The position numbers and the translations under genes were made by a program. A DNA stretch of 64,000 nt from positions 2,597,067-2,661,066 of the forward strand of contig NZ_CP011941.1 of assembly GCF_001040845.1 (NCBI RefSeq), in the 5' to 3' direction. The notes beneath the pieces were generated by a model. The model was not told the DNA's origin. It saw only the letters and a program-made list of their open reading frames with translations, and searched no databases. The stretch is from Synechococcus sp. WH 8020 (lineage in GTDB: Bacteria > Cyanobacteriota > Cyanobacteriia > PCC-6307 > Cyanobiaceae). This document shows, piece by piece, positions 7,860 through 18,324 of this stretch (position 1 is its first letter; every line of letters starts with the position of its first letter).

Positions 7860-8819
7860 GTGACGGGAATCGGATTTGGGACTTGGGCCTGGGGTAACCA
7901 ACTGCTGTGGGGTTACCAGCCGGAGCGAGATGATCCCGATCTTGCGGCCACCCTAAGTGCAGCTGTTCAAGGCGGACTCTCTCTTGTGGATACCGCCGAT
8001 TCCTACGGCACGGGGCGTCTCAATGGGCGTAGCGAGCTGTTGCTGGGTCAGTTTCTCCGCGCCATGGAGCCGGCTCAGTCCCAACAGCTCAAGGTGGCAA
8101 CCAAGCTCGCTCCATTCCCTTGGCGGTTGGGGCGCGCTGGCTTTAAGCGTGCATTCGATGCCAGTAAACAGCGTTTGGGAGGGCATCTGGATCGCATCCA
8201 ATTGCATTGGAGCACTGCTCGGTATGCCCCTTGGCAAGAATTGCCTTTGCTCGATGGGCTCGGTGACCTGGTCGAGCAAGGCTTGGTGCCAGAACTTGGC
8301 TTGTCCAATGTGGGACCGAAGCGTCTTCGCTTCCTTCATGGACATCTTTTGACCAGAGGAATCCGCCTTCAGAGCGTTCAAGTTCAGCTCTCTCTGCTCG
8401 CACCTGAACCGGTCCTCAATGGCCAGTTGGCGCAAGTGTGCCAGGAGCTCGGTGTTGAGTTGTTGGCCTACAGCCCCTTGGCCCTTGGAGTTTTGGCGAT
8501 TCCTCCGGGACTGCAGGGCACCAGCTCAACGATGCTGCGTTCACGGTTGTTTCAGCGTTTGCTGCCAGCCAGTGAGGACTTGCGCTCAGTGATGGTTGAG
8601 ATCGCAATCCAACGAAGTGCCTCGATGGCACAAGTTGCTTTGAATTGGTGCCGGGCCCATGGAGCTTGCCCGATTCCTGGACTCAGGCGCCCAATCCAAG
8701 CCCATGATGCGGCCAAGGCTTTGCGTTGGTCACTAAGTGCTACCGAAAGGCAAGCGTTGGATCAACTTAGTCAACGAACATCGGCGCGCATGCCCGCTAA
8801 TCCATTTCAGAGTGCTTGA
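7860..8819 (+). CDS. Aldo/keto reductase family protein
   Basis: A 319-residue NADPH-dependent oxidoreductase of the AKR fold. Visible are the N-terminal GIGFGTWAWG, the catalytic Asp-Tyr region LVDTADSYGTG, the catalytic Lys in KVATKLAP, the His in IQLHWS, ELGLSNVG, and the cofactor-binding end CPIPGLRRP. The start is a GTG at 7860. The substrate cannot be predicted. The last 13 bases overlap the 3' end of the convergent hypothetical gene. Confidence 0.88.
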   Translation: MTGIGFGTWAWGNQLLWGYQPERDDPDLAATLSAAVQGGLSLVDTADSYGTGRLNGRSELLLGQFLRAMEPAQSQQLKVATKLAPFPWRLGRAGFKRAFDASKQRLGGHLDRIQLHWSTARYAPWQELPLLDGLGDLVEQGLVPELGLSNVGPKRLRFLHGHLLTRGIRLQSVQVQLSLLAPEPVLNGQLAQVCQELGVELLAYSPLALGVLAIPPGLQGTSSTMLRSRLFQRLLPASEDLRSVMVEIAIQRSASMAQVALNWCRAHGACPIPGLRRPIQAHDAAKALRWSLSATERQALDQLSQRTSARMPANPFQSA

Positions 8820-9433
8820 TCAGCAGGATCGGGGTCTGGACTCACGACCACAGGCAAGGATGATGATTTGCCTTGAAATGGAATGACCTTGACCGGGGAT
8901 GGATTGGAACTTTCTTCTTGAACCTTGGATTGTTCGCAGGCATTCAAAGCTTCTTGAAGCAGGGAATCGAACGTGGCCCCTGGTAAACGATGCCTGGCGA
9001 TTTCGAGAAATGTTCTTGGTAGGGACTCTCCCGCTGCACTCAGGACTGCTGGGTTCTCACGGCGCTGCTGTTGCTCGTCCTCAATCGCACGAAGAAAGCG
9101 ATGGGTCACATCCCGCTTGGTACAAGCTTTGATTAAAGTGTCACGATCGGCAATCGGCTGATCAGCAATCTCTTCAAGTTCAACAATCCTGCGCTCGAGG
9201 CTTTCAAGAACTTCGGTAGCTTCTTTTGTGATGTTTGCGAGTTGACCGTCCGATAGGAACGGCATATCTGCAACAAAAACTTTCCCGTGATCTTTGAGGG
9301 CTAAAAACGTAGGCCTGGGACCTTGGCGATGAGCTGAACCACGGTCATAATTTCCGCCTAGAGGACGACGTGGAGGCGTAGGACCAGCAGAAGATCGTCT
9401 ACGAGTCGTTCTTTGAATTCTATCGAAAGCCAT
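8807..9433 (-). CDS. Conserved hypothetical protein, 208 residues
   Basis: The N-terminal 50 residues are basic and Arg/Pro/Gly-rich and probably disordered. They are followed by a long acidic helical stretch (EATEVLESLERRIVELEEIAD) suggestive of a coiled coil, and a Pro/Ser/Val-rich tail. No signal peptide or membrane segment. Not recognised beyond being a plausible cyanobacterial protein. A convergent 3' overlap of 13 bases with the aldo/keto reductase gene is present. Confidence 0.6.
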   Translation of the reverse strand: MAFDRIQRTTRRRSSAGPTPPRRPLGGNYDRGSAHRQGPRPTFLALKDHGKVFVADMPFLSDGQLANITKEATEVLESLERRIVELEEIADQPIADRDTLIKACTKRDVTHRFLRAIEDEQQQRRENPAVLSAAGESLPRTFLEIARHRLPGATFDSLLQEALNACEQSKVQEESSNPSPVKVIPFQGKSSSLPVVVSPDPDPADQAL

Positions 9434-9571
9434 TTCTAGTTAAAGATTTAACGCTCTACTTGCGGCGAATGCCGAAGTGCCATACCAACACTAACGATTA
9501 AAACCCTAAAAAGGTTTCAGAGTCCAGCCAGTTTCAGGAGCTGACGCAATCCATGGAATAGGGAGCAGATC

Positions 9572-10612
9572 TCATGCTGGGAGTCCTAAGACAGACCCTT
9601 TCCCCACGTCGCCTGATGACTCCTCGATGCGTCCGATAGTCCAGGCCTGAATTCCCTCCGATTCGCATGCTTTCTCAGCGATTGATACCCCGTCTTCAGG
9701 GACGATCAGGCAGTAGCCAATCCCGAGATTAAACGTATGCCAGAGGTCCCGTTCTGGGATGTCGCCGTGGGACTGAAGCCAGTCATAGACAGCCGGGCGT
9801 GTCCAGCTGGAGGGGTCCACGATTGCTTGTAGGCCCTCTGGAAGGCAGCGAGGCAGGTTTTCAGGTAGCCCTCCTCCGGTGATGTGAGCCATTCCATGGG
9901 TGGGTGTACCTGCGTCGAGCACGGCTTTCACAACGCGCCCATAGAGATGTGTGGGGGTGAGCAAGGACTCGATCAAAGGTTGATTGTCGGGGCCGAAGGT
10001 GGTTTCAGCATTGGCTCCAGCTTCTGTGAGCACCCTGCGCACCAGGCTGAAGCCATTGCTGTGAATGCCGCTGCTGGCAATGCCCAGAATGCGATCGTTC
10101 GCGCGGATTTGTCGACCGTCGATGAGTTGCTCCTCCTCGACAACGGCCACGCAGAAGCCGGCTAAGTCGTAACGCCCTGGTGGATAGAACCCGGGCATTT
10201 CAGCGGTTTCGCCACCCAATAGGGCGCATCCACTCATGCGACAGCCCTCGGCAATGCCCTCCACCACGGTGGCCATGGCCTCAGGGCTCAAGGCTCCCGT
10301 GGCCATGTAGTCGAGGAAAAAGAGAGGTTCAGCGCCACTGGTGATCACATCGTTGACACACATGGCCACGAGGTCGATCCCCACGTTGTGATGACCGCCA
10401 TGGTCTTGAGCGAGTTCAAGCTTGGTGCCAACGCCATCGGTCCCTGATACCAATAGAGGTTTGTTCAGGCCTGCCGGAAGGCGCATCAGGCCGCCAAAGC
10501 CACCGAGTCCGCCCACGACCTCTGGTCGGTGTGTTGCTTCTACGCTCTTGCGGATTCTGTTGACGAAGGCGCGCCCCGCCTCCACATCGACCCCAGCGGT
10601 TTTGTAGTCCAT
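9572..10612 (-). CDS. purM: Phosphoribosylformylglycinamidine cyclo-ligase (AIR synthetase)
   Basis: PurM catalyses the ATP-dependent ring closure of FGAM to AIR, the fifth step of purine synthesis. Family motifs are present: [55 protein letters not shown] and [11 protein letters not shown]. At 346 residues it is full length. Divergent from rlpA. Confidence 0.96.
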   Translation of the reverse strand: MDYKTAGVDVEAGRAFVNRIRKSVEATHRPEVVGGLGGFGGLMRLPAGLNKPLLVSGTDGVGTKLELAQDHGGHHNVGIDLVAMCVNDVITSGAEPLFFLDYMATGALSPEAMATVVEGIAEGCRMSGCALLGGETAEMPGFYPPGRYDLAGFCVAVVEEEQLIDGRQIRANDRILGIASSGIHSNGFSLVRRVLTEAGANAETTFGPDNQPLIESLLTPTHLYGRVVKAVLDAGTPTHGMAHITGGGLPENLPRCLPEGLQAIVDPSSWTRPAVYDWLQSHGDIPERDLWHTFNLGIGYCLIVPEDGVSIAEKACESEGIQAWTIGRIEESSGDVGKGSVLGLPA

Positions 10613-10945
10613 TCAAGAATGCTTCAGTTCACTAATCCTCCTCTTTCGCGGCACGTGGTGTGCCTGGCATGGGACCGTCCAATGCTCTCATGAGTTTGGC
10701 TTGTTGGTGGGATCAGGTTTCCTGATGCGCTGTCCCTTCGATGGCCTCGCTTAGCCCTGTGCCGGTATGACATCTCAGGGTTGTGTCGTTGATCTCGGCC
10801 AAAGGAGCTGTCCAAAAGTGCCTCAACAAGATTGAAAAAGGTTTTTAGCTTGATGAAACCTTGAAACGAGAGATCATTCGGAGGAGACAACCAAGTCCGC
10901 TTTTCGGACATTGCTGGCTGTCTCGAGGCTGAATGATCGATTTGT
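10613..10945. other. Divergent intergenic region between purM and rlpA
   Basis: About 330 bases with no supported gene. It must hold the promoters of both flanking genes. No clear box or hairpin could be fixed by eye. Confidence 0.4.
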
Positions 10946-11455
10946 ATGCACCGATCTTTCCCTTTTGCGACTTGTGCCACCGGGCTTTTTGCTACGGGTT
11001 TTGCATTGTTTCCAGTTTTGGCGCGTGACGTAGCCACCACTGAGTTCTACGACCCTTTTGAGCCCTTGGCTCCCAAGACTGAACAGGCGGCTGCGCCAAA
11101 AGCTCCTGTGGTTGTTCCGCCCCCTGTCGTGGCTGAGCCAAAACCTGCAAAGACGTTGGTTGTCTCCACTTCAACGGGAGAAGCAAGTTGGTACGGACCT
11201 GGTTTTTTTGGCAATCGCACGGCCAATGGAGAGGTGTTTAGGCCTGGAACCATGACGGCAGCACACCGAACGTTGCCCTTCGGAACCAAGGTGAAAGTGA
11301 CGAATCTCAGAAACGGTAAGGAAACGATTGTTCGTATCAACGACAGAGGACCATTCAGTGGCCATCGAGTGATTGATATTGCTCACGGTGCAGCTCATCA
11401 CCTTGGATTGGTGTCCAGTGGAATTGCACAAGTTCGCCTCGAGGTGCTGCGCTGA
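10946..11455 (+). CDS. rlpA: RlpA-like double-psi beta-barrel lipoprotein/lytic transglycosylase
   Basis: A 169-residue exported protein. It has a signal peptide over residues 1-27 (ending near FPVLARD), a Pro/Ala-rich linker (about 45-72) and a C-terminal RlpA/DPBB domain: GEASWYGPGFFGNRTANGE, MTAAHRTLPFGTKVKVTN and RINDRGPFSGHRVIDI. RlpA proteins cleave denuded peptidoglycan in some bacteria. The stop overlaps the region where the next gene must start. Confidence 0.85.
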   Translation: MHRSFPFATCATGLFATGFALFPVLARDVATTEFYDPFEPLAPKTEQAAAPKAPVVVPPPVVAEPKPAKTLVVSTSTGEASWYGPGFFGNRTANGEVFRPGTMTAAHRTLPFGTKVKVTNLRNGKETIVRINDRGPFSGHRVIDIAHGAAHHLGLVSSGIAQVRLEVLR

Positions 11456-11457
11456 GC

Positions 11458-13008
11458 ATTCAGGTTCTTCGTTCTCTGCACGACCTTCAACGCTGGCGAC
11501 ACTCATCTGATGCCAGTGTGCATTTTGTTCCAACGATGGGTGGCCTCCATCACGGCCACGCAAGTTTGATCTCAGCCGCCTCCTGCCCTCAGTCAGGTGA
11601 GGCTGAGACGTTGGTCAGCGTGTTCGTCAATCCGCTGCAGTTTGGTCCGGATGAGGATTTTGCTCGCTATCCGCGCACCTTTGACGATGACTGTGAATTA
11701 GCAGAGTTGTCTGGAGCCTCTGCGATCTGGTGTCCGGACGAGTCGCAGATTTACCCCGGTGGCTCGGTTGAATCTTGGCGGATCCAGGCGCCGAAATCGT
11801 TGCAGTCGACATTGTGCGGATCCATGAGGCCGGGGCACTTTGATGGTGTGGTCACGGTGGTCTGCCGTCTTTTGGCGCTAGCCAAACCGCATCAATTGTT
11901 TCTGGGTGAAAAGGATTGGCAGCAACTCACCATTCTTCGCCGAATGGTGTTGGACCTTGGCTTGGCCGTCCGGGTACGCAGTGTTCCCACCGTGAGGGAT
12001 GGTGATGGGCTGGCCAGCAGTTCACGAAACCGCTACCTCAATGCTCAGGAGAGGCAACAAGGGGTTCTGTTTGCCCAGGTTTTAAGCGATGCGAGGTCTG
12101 CTTGCTTGCATGGCGGTACAGCCTTGAATCCTGTTGAGGTGCGGCGTCGGCTGGAAGAGGTTGGCCTCAGTGTGGAGTACGTCGACGTTGTTGATCCCTG
12201 GTTGCTGCAGCCTTCCAAGTCCAATCAGTCATCACTTACCTTGCTCGCAGCTGCTGTTCGCTGTGGCAGCACCCGCCTGATTGACCATGCTTTTTTAATG
12301 ACGCGTTCTCCCCTTGTTGCGATCGACGGTCCCGCTGGTGCTGGCAAAAGCACGGTGACCAGAGCCTTTGCTGAGCGGCTCGGGCTTGTGTATCTCGATA
12401 CGGGAGCGATGTATCGGGCCGTGACGTGGTTGGTTCTGGAACAGGGGTTTGATCCTGCTGATTCTGAGGCTGTGGAAGGGGTGTTGAGCGATCTTGAGGT
12501 GCAGCTTGATCCCTTGCAGCAAGGTGTCCAAGCGGTGCGTGTGAATGGCCATGAGGTCACCGACGCGATTCGTGATCCGCGGGTGACGGCATCCGTATCT
12601 GCGGTCGCGGCCCATGGTTGCGTCCGTGCTGCCATGACGGCCCAGCAGCAGCGAATGGGCGAGGCGGGCGGTCTCGTCGCTGAGGGCCGTGATATTGGAA
12701 CCGCTGTGTTCCCGGATGCAGAGCTCAAAGTGTTCCTGACGGCGACTCCGAAAGAGAGAGCCCGACGCCGTGCTCTCGATTTAGAAGCAAGAGGACACGA
12801 AGTGCCAGCTCTCCCCGAGCTGGAAGCACAGATTGTGGAACGCGATCGGCTTGATAGCACCCGTGAGGTGGCGCCTCTGCTTCAGGCGGATGATGCAATT
12901 GAGCTGATCAGTGATGGGATGAGCATCGACCAGGTGATTGATGCGCTTGAGGATCTGTTCCGGCGTCGCGTCGGCGAAGAGGTTTGGCCAACACCCTCTT
13001 CCCGCTAG
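11458..13008 (+). CDS. panC-cmk: Bifunctional pantothenate synthetase / cytidylate kinase
   Basis: A fusion typical of cyanobacteria. The PanC half (about residues 1-275) makes pantothenate from pantoate and beta-alanine; it has HFVPTMGGLHHGHASL, VFVNPLQFGP and GEKDWQQL. The CMK half phosphorylates CMP; its P-loop AIDGPAGAGKSTVT is followed by LDTGAMYRAVTW. The homology begins at codons for IQVLRSLHDLQ, upstream of the first ordinary start (GTG 11518). In this frame only rare starts exist (ATT 11458 or CTG 11452), and the latter overlaps the rlpA stop. I place the start tentatively at 11458. Confidence 0.93.
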   Translation: MQVLRSLHDLQRWRHSSDASVHFVPTMGGLHHGHASLISAASCPQSGEAETLVSVFVNPLQFGPDEDFARYPRTFDDDCELAELSGASAIWCPDESQIYPGGSVESWRIQAPKSLQSTLCGSMRPGHFDGVVTVVCRLLALAKPHQLFLGEKDWQQLTILRRMVLDLGLAVRVRSVPTVRDGDGLASSSRNRYLNAQERQQGVLFAQVLSDARSACLHGGTALNPVEVRRRLEEVGLSVEYVDVVDPWLLQPSKSNQSSLTLLAAAVRCGSTRLIDHAFLMTRSPLVAIDGPAGAGKSTVTRAFAERLGLVYLDTGAMYRAVTWLVLEQGFDPADSEAVEGVLSDLEVQLDPLQQGVQAVRVNGHEVTDAIRDPRVTASVSAVAAHGCVRAAMTAQQQRMGEAGGLVAEGRDIGTAVFPDAELKVFLTATPKERARRRALDLEARGHEVPALPELEAQIVERDRLDSTREVAPLLQADDAIELISDGMSIDQVIDALEDLFRRRVGEEVWPTPSSR

Positions 13009-13493
13009 CGCTTAGTACCTGAAGCCAAGAGGTCCTCAATCAGTCCTTCACAGGCATCTTCGAGAAGATCGAGTACATGCTCGAAGCCCTGATCCCCTCC
13101 GTAGTAGGGATCTGGAACTTCAAGCGTGTCCGCGCGACGCGCATGGCTGAGCATCAGGCGAATCTTTGCCGTACTACGGGGGCCCAATTCGTTGGCCATG
13201 CTGCTCACGTTGCGCAGGTTGTCCTGATCCATAACGAGGATGTAATCAAAACTCTCTAAATCGCCGAGTTCGATTTGGCGTGCTCGACTGGGTAGATGAA
13301 TTCCGCGCCGTCTGGCGGCTGCTTGCATGCGCCGATCGGCTGGATTGCCCACGTGCCAGCCCCCTGTACCCGCGGAATCAACAAGGAACTGGTCCGTGAG
13401 TTGTCGTTGCTCGATGAGGTGAAGAAACACACCCTCTGCGGCGGGTGACCGGCAGATGTTGCCGAGACAGACAAACAACAACTTTGTCGTCAT
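13005..13493 (-). CDS. Low-molecular-weight protein tyrosine phosphatase
   Basis: A 162-residue phosphatase with the CX5R signature near the N-terminus (FVCLGNICRSPAAEG) and the general-acid Asp motif VPDPYYGG near the C-terminus. It removes phosphate from phosphotyrosine in the cytosol. Its ATG overlaps the stop of rpcF by 4 bases, so it is translated as the last gene of the rpc lyase operon. The 3' end overlaps that of panC-cmk by 4 bases. The substrate is unknown; the operon position hints at a link with antenna biogenesis. Confidence 0.9.
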   Translation of the reverse strand: MTTKLLFVCLGNICRSPAAEGVFLHLIEQRQLTDQFLVDSAGTGGWHVGNPADRRMQAAARRRGIHLPSRARQIELGDLESFDYILVMDQDNLRNVSSMANELGPRSTAKIRLMLSHARRADTLEVPDPYYGGDQGFEHVLDLLEDACEGLIEDLLASGTKR

Positions 13494-14119
13494 GAGGAAG
13501 CTAGGCGTTGTAAAGCCAGCTTGGCGCGTAAGCGAATCACCTTGATGGACTCAGAATCAGAGCTGAGTTGTTTTAAAGCCAAGATGCAATGATTTTTGTT
13601 GTTGGGATTATATCTACGCAAGTGCAGTTCAATCCCGAAGATGACGGCATAGCGCACAACCCACTCATCGTCTTTGATTGCGGCGAGCAGGGCTAATAGA
13701 CATCGCTCTAGCTTTGAACGGTCCTCAGGGTAAATGAGATTTAGCTCTGCCAGCCCACGTGCGGCAGAGCGCCGCACACTCGGTGCAATATCTGTTGCTA
13801 AAGCGTGTTCAAGTAAGTCGAGACTTCTGGGGTCGCGAATCGAGGCAAGGGCTCGTACAACCCAGGCGCGAGAACCGTAATTCTTTTCATCAAGGCTGAC
13901 TAAGAGTGAGGGCACAGCCTGACTGCCAAGTTCGATTAATCCACTTGTTGCAACTGATGCGACTGCTGGATTATTAAAACCTAGGCCCTCAATCAATATC
14001 GGAATGGCTTCAATCGTTCGAAGATCACATAGATTTTTGGTGGCTCGAATTAATTCAGGTGTTGTTTTGGCCGCTTGAAAATCAGCGATGGCTACCTCTA
14101 GTGGGGATAGGTTATTCAC
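13490..14119 (-). CDS. rpcF: Phycobilin lyase subunit, CpcF/RpcF type
   Basis: A 209-residue HEAT-repeat protein (repeats such as AIPILIEGLGFNNPAVASVA and SRAWVVRALASIRDPRSLDLL). It is the short F-type partner of an E/F heterodimeric bilin lyase that attaches a bilin to Cys84 of the phycocyanin alpha subunit. It overlaps rpcE by 4 bases and lies downstream of rpcBA and rpcT, which fixes the target as RpcA by context. Because E and F are separate and not the fused RpcG lyase-isomerase, the bilin is more likely phycoerythrobilin than phycourobilin. Confidence 0.85.
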   Translation of the reverse strand: MNNLSPLEVAIADFQAAKTTPELIRATKNLCDLRTIEAIPILIEGLGFNNPAVASVATSGLIELGSQAVPSLLVSLDEKNYGSRAWVVRALASIRDPRSLDLLEHALATDIAPSVRRSAARGLAELNLIYPEDRSKLERCLLALLAAIKDDEWVVRYAVIFGIELHLRRYNPNNKNHCILALKQLSSDSESIKVIRLRAKLALQRLASS

Positions 14120-14913
14120 AACAGTGCGTCCATTGCATCAAGAACGGTTGTATCGTCGCTTTTTTCTGCAAGGCCACGTAAAGCTACGAGTTTGAGGCTA
14201 TTTTCAACCGTTGCCGCCTTAATGGCAGGCAGAGCAGGCATCCAACCTGTTGCACCTAGATCCAGGAGAGCACCCCTACGAATCAGTGGATCATCATGCT
14301 GCAAAAGCTCAATTAAGGGAGGTGCCCATGCCTGCTCACCGGTGAGTAAAAGCAATGCTCGCAAAGCTGAAGCCCGTATGAGCGGACGAGAATGTTTGGT
14401 GAAAGGCTTGATTATGGTGATCACACTGCTTGACGCCACCCCAATCGATCCCAATGCCTCTAGTACAGATTCATAAGGCTCTTTGAGCTTGGCAGATCCT
14501 GATTGTGCTTGTTCTAACTCGTCTGGGGCTCCAGATAACAGCTCACAGAGATCTTGAACAGCAGCTTTTGCTTGAATCATTCCCAAACTTCTTGCTGACT
14601 CTTCACGGACTGAGTAGTCGTTGTTTTTCAGGAGGCTCCTGAGGTCTTCTTCTGCGCTTCTTGCCTGAAGGATTCCTAGAGCTCTGATTGCATTCAGTGC
14701 AACAGCGCGACGTTCATCATGAATAGGATTGTCATGGAGAGGAGCTAACGCTGCCAGTAACAGAGGTAATGATTCCGGATGACGGCTGCGCATCCTCCCG
14801 AGCCACCATGCTGCGTAATATTGATCAGAAAAGTCTTCTGTTTGGCGTAGATTCTCAATCACCTGCTCTTCTGTAAGAGGCGGCTGGGAGTTTTCAGCTG
14901 AAGGATTCTGCAT
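14116..14913 (-). CDS. rpcE: Phycobilin lyase subunit, CpcE/RpcE type
   Basis: A HEAT-repeat lyase of 265 residues starting MQNPSAENSQPPLTEEQVIE. The repeats are visible from YYAAWWLGRMRSRHPESL onwards (ERRAVALNAIRALGILQ, YSVREESARSLGMIQ, PLIRRGALLDLGATG). It forms the E/F lyase with RpcF. The frame opens 37 codons further upstream, but the N-terminus there is antisense-like and inside rpcT. The ATG at 14913 sits right at the rpcT stop, giving tight coupling. Confidence 0.85.
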   Translation of the reverse strand: MQNPSAENSQPPLTEEQVIENLRQTEDFSDQYYAAWWLGRMRSRHPESLPLLLAALAPLHDNPIHDERRAVALNAIRALGILQARSAEEDLRSLLKNNDYSVREESARSLGMIQAKAAVQDLCELLSGAPDELEQAQSGSAKLKEPYESVLEALGSIGVASSSVITIIKPFTKHSRPLIRASALRALLLLTGEQAWAPPLIELLQHDDPLIRRGALLDLGATGWMPALPAIKAATVENSLKLVALRGLAEKSDDTTVLDAMDALL

Positions 14914-14914
14914 T

Positions 14915-15505
14915 TTATAACCACGTTTCAGGTATGTTTTCGGCCCAGTGGCTGATGCGCTGAAAGTGGAATTTACCAGCAATCGATCCCCAGCATCGGT
15001 CATGTGTTTGGGGGTCATGTCCACGATCCAACGTGCTTAGTTCATCACCTTGGAGGTGAAAGCTGCTCACTAAATAGGTCTCTTTCCCGTCGCGACGAAC
15101 GATGCAACGACATCCAGGTTCGAGTTCACCATGAAATCCATCGTCTAATTGACGTACTTGATAATGGCAATGATCGAGAAGAATGAGGTCTTCTTCTCGG
15201 ATCTTTTCTCTGCAATCCTGATCAAATGTGGCGCTTGAAAAGCGGTCTGGCTCTTTAAATGTATGGTTCCATAGTTTGATGATTCCGGACGTCAATTCTT
15301 CGGCACGAATCACTCTAAGCCTGTAGGGATGCTTTGGATCGACTGCGTAGGTTTGTTCGAGAAGGATTGAGCCGGGTTGCAGATGCTCAATTGGCTTGTA
15401 CCGTAAAAAAATATGTGCAAATAGCGGGGGGTTTTCAAATGCCTGTTTCTGGTTGCTGTATTCACCACAAAGATTTTGAAGAAAATGTCCAATCGTTGCT
15501 GTCAT
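14915..15505 (-). CDS. rpcT: CpcT/CpeT-family bilin lyase for phycocyanin beta
   Basis: A 196-residue T-type lyase: FAHIFLRYKPIEHLQPGS, LLEQTYAVDPKHPYRLRV, CHYQVRQLDDGFHGELEPGC, RRDGKETYLVSSFHL and DRGHDPQTHDRCWGSIAG. The homologous CpcT attaches a bilin to Cys153 of phycocyanin beta; RpcB here has that cysteine. It is upstream of rpcEF in one operon and 88 bases downstream of rpcA, separated from it by a terminator-like hairpin. Confidence 0.88.
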   Translation of the reverse strand: MTATIGHFLQNLCGEYSNQKQAFENPPLFAHIFLRYKPIEHLQPGSILLEQTYAVDPKHPYRLRVIRAEELTSGIIKLWNHTFKEPDRFSSATFDQDCREKIREEDLILLDHCHYQVRQLDDGFHGELEPGCRCIVRRDGKETYLVSSFHLQGDELSTLDRGHDPQTHDRCWGSIAGKFHFQRISHWAENIPETWL

Positions 15506-15532
15506 TGAGGCAGTTTTCTCCTTGTGACATTG

Positions 15533-15557
15533 AAAAAGCCCCCATTTTAAGGGGGCT
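15533..15557 (-). terminator. Intrinsic terminator / attenuator after rpcBA
   Basis: A hairpin AGCCCCC-ATTTTAA-GGGGGCT, followed on the minus strand by a U-tract (A-run 15533-15537). Its place between rpcA and rpcT would let the abundant rpcBA mRNA end here, with lower read-through into the lyase genes. Confidence 0.8.
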
Positions 15558-15592
15558 TGGATGCGTTGACTAAACTGAGCCTTATTAGTGGA

Positions 15593-16081
15593 TCAGGTCA
15601 GTGCATTAATTGCATAGTTGATGTAGCTATTTGCTTCGGTCGCAGCATCGCCGGATAGGCCATGGTTGCTCTGAATATGCTTAAGAGCTTCGACGTACCA
15701 TGAAGGGGAAAGCTCAAACGTGCGGTTGATCTCGTCAAGACCAGCGATGAGGTAGTCATCCATGGGGCCTGTGCCACCAGCGACCAAGCAATAAGTAATC
15801 ATTCTCAAGTAATAGCCGATATCACGAGAGCACTTTGCTTTGCCTTCAGAGGTGGCCGAGTAGTTCGGGCCTTCCATCTGTGTGGTGTAGGGGAACTTGG
15901 TATAAACAGCCTGGGTGGCACTGCTAACCAGAGAATCAGCCTTTGCTGTGAGACCTTTGGCAGCTTCTAGGCTGGCTTTGGCACGATTGAAGCGACCAGA
16001 AGCAGCCTGGACTTCAGTGTTGCTCAGGAAACGACCTTGTGAGTCGGCGGCTGCAACCGCTTCGGTAAGAGGGGTTTTCAT
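15593..16081 (-). CDS. rpcA: R-phycocyanin alpha subunit
   Basis: A 162-residue phycobiliprotein alpha chain, beginning [20 protein letters not shown] and carrying one bilin site, Cys84, in [16 protein letters not shown]. It pairs with RpcB to form the phycocyanin disc at the base of the rods. Codon use is strongly biased, as expected for an abundant protein. The start is 43 bases after the rpcB stop. Confidence 0.95.
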   Translation of the reverse strand: MKTPLTEAVAAADSQGRFLSNTEVQAASGRFNRAKASLEAAKGLTAKADSLVSSATQAVYTKFPYTTQMEGPNYSATSEGKAKCSRDIGYYLRMITYCLVAGGTGPMDDYLIAGLDEINRTFELSPSWYVEALKHIQSNHGLSGDAATEANSYINYAINALT

Positions 16082-16124
16082 TGGGAGAGGGAGAGATTAA
16101 TGGACGTTGATTGAATGCGCCTGA

Positions 16125-16643
16125 TCAGGCAACGGATGCAGCAGCACGATCAAAATAAGTGCCAATCTCACTGCTCAGGGAAGCGCAATCTCCATTGGAA
16201 ATCCCAGCACGGTCATTGACGATGGACAGTGCAGCGTCCTTCATCAAGTTCACGCCAGCGGCAACCGAAGTGCCTGGTGTGCCTAAGGCGAGATAGGTCT
16301 CGCGAAGTCCATTCAAGCAACGATCTTCAAGGACAGATGCGTCACCAGTGAATGCTGAATAGGTGACATAACGGAGGATGATCTCCATGTCACGAAGGCA
16401 AGCTGCCATGCGACGGGAGGTATAAGCGTTTCCTCCGGGAGAGATCAGAGCAGGTTGTTGTGCGAAAAGCTCGCGAGCAGCAGATGCAACGATTGTGGAG
16501 GCGTTATTGGAAATCCGGCTGACGGCATCCAGTCGCTTGTTGCTGCCGGAAACCATGGCAGCCAGAGCATCAATTTCACTGGTACTGATGAACTGTCCCC
16601 TGGCGTCAGCCTGGGCGACAACCTTGGTGAAGGCGTCGAACAT
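16125..16643 (-). CDS. rpcB: R-phycocyanin beta subunit
   Basis: A 172-residue beta chain ([17 protein letters not shown]) with bilin cysteines Cys82 (RRMAACLRD) and Cys153 ([10 protein letters not shown]). There is no Cys50/61 pair, which separates it from the phycoerythrin beta chains. First gene of the rpcBA-rpcT-rpcE-rpcF-phosphatase string. The promoter should lie in the 187 bases towards pebB. Confidence 0.95.
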   Translation of the reverse strand: MFDAFTKVVAQADARGQFISTSEIDALAAMVSGSNKRLDAVSRISNNASTIVASAARELFAQQPALISPGGNAYTSRRMAACLRDMEIILRYVTYSAFTGDASVLEDRCLNGLRETYLALGTPGTSVAAGVNLMKDAALSIVNDRAGISNGDCASLSSEIGTYFDRAAASVA

Positions 16644-16830
16644 TTTTTACTCCTGCTTGCAATGACTGGTGAGGTGTCGAAGCACCTGAAAGCTCATCCT
16701 AGGGAAGACCTTTCGGGTTCCCGATAATTCTCGCCAAAGGTTGAGGGCTCCCCTGAAAGCGGTTCATAATGTGTAACCCCTGATCGGTTTTGGCGATTAT
16801 TCAGGCTGGCAATCGACAAAAAATGGTTGC

Positions 16831-18314
<1,484 letters not shown>

Positions 18315-18324
18315 TTAAATGTCC

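Noticed and set aside
10624..11040. A 138-codon minus frame between purM and rlpA
   Set aside because: It overlaps the rlpA start antisense, has no recognisable motif, and purM already starts at 10612 on that strand.
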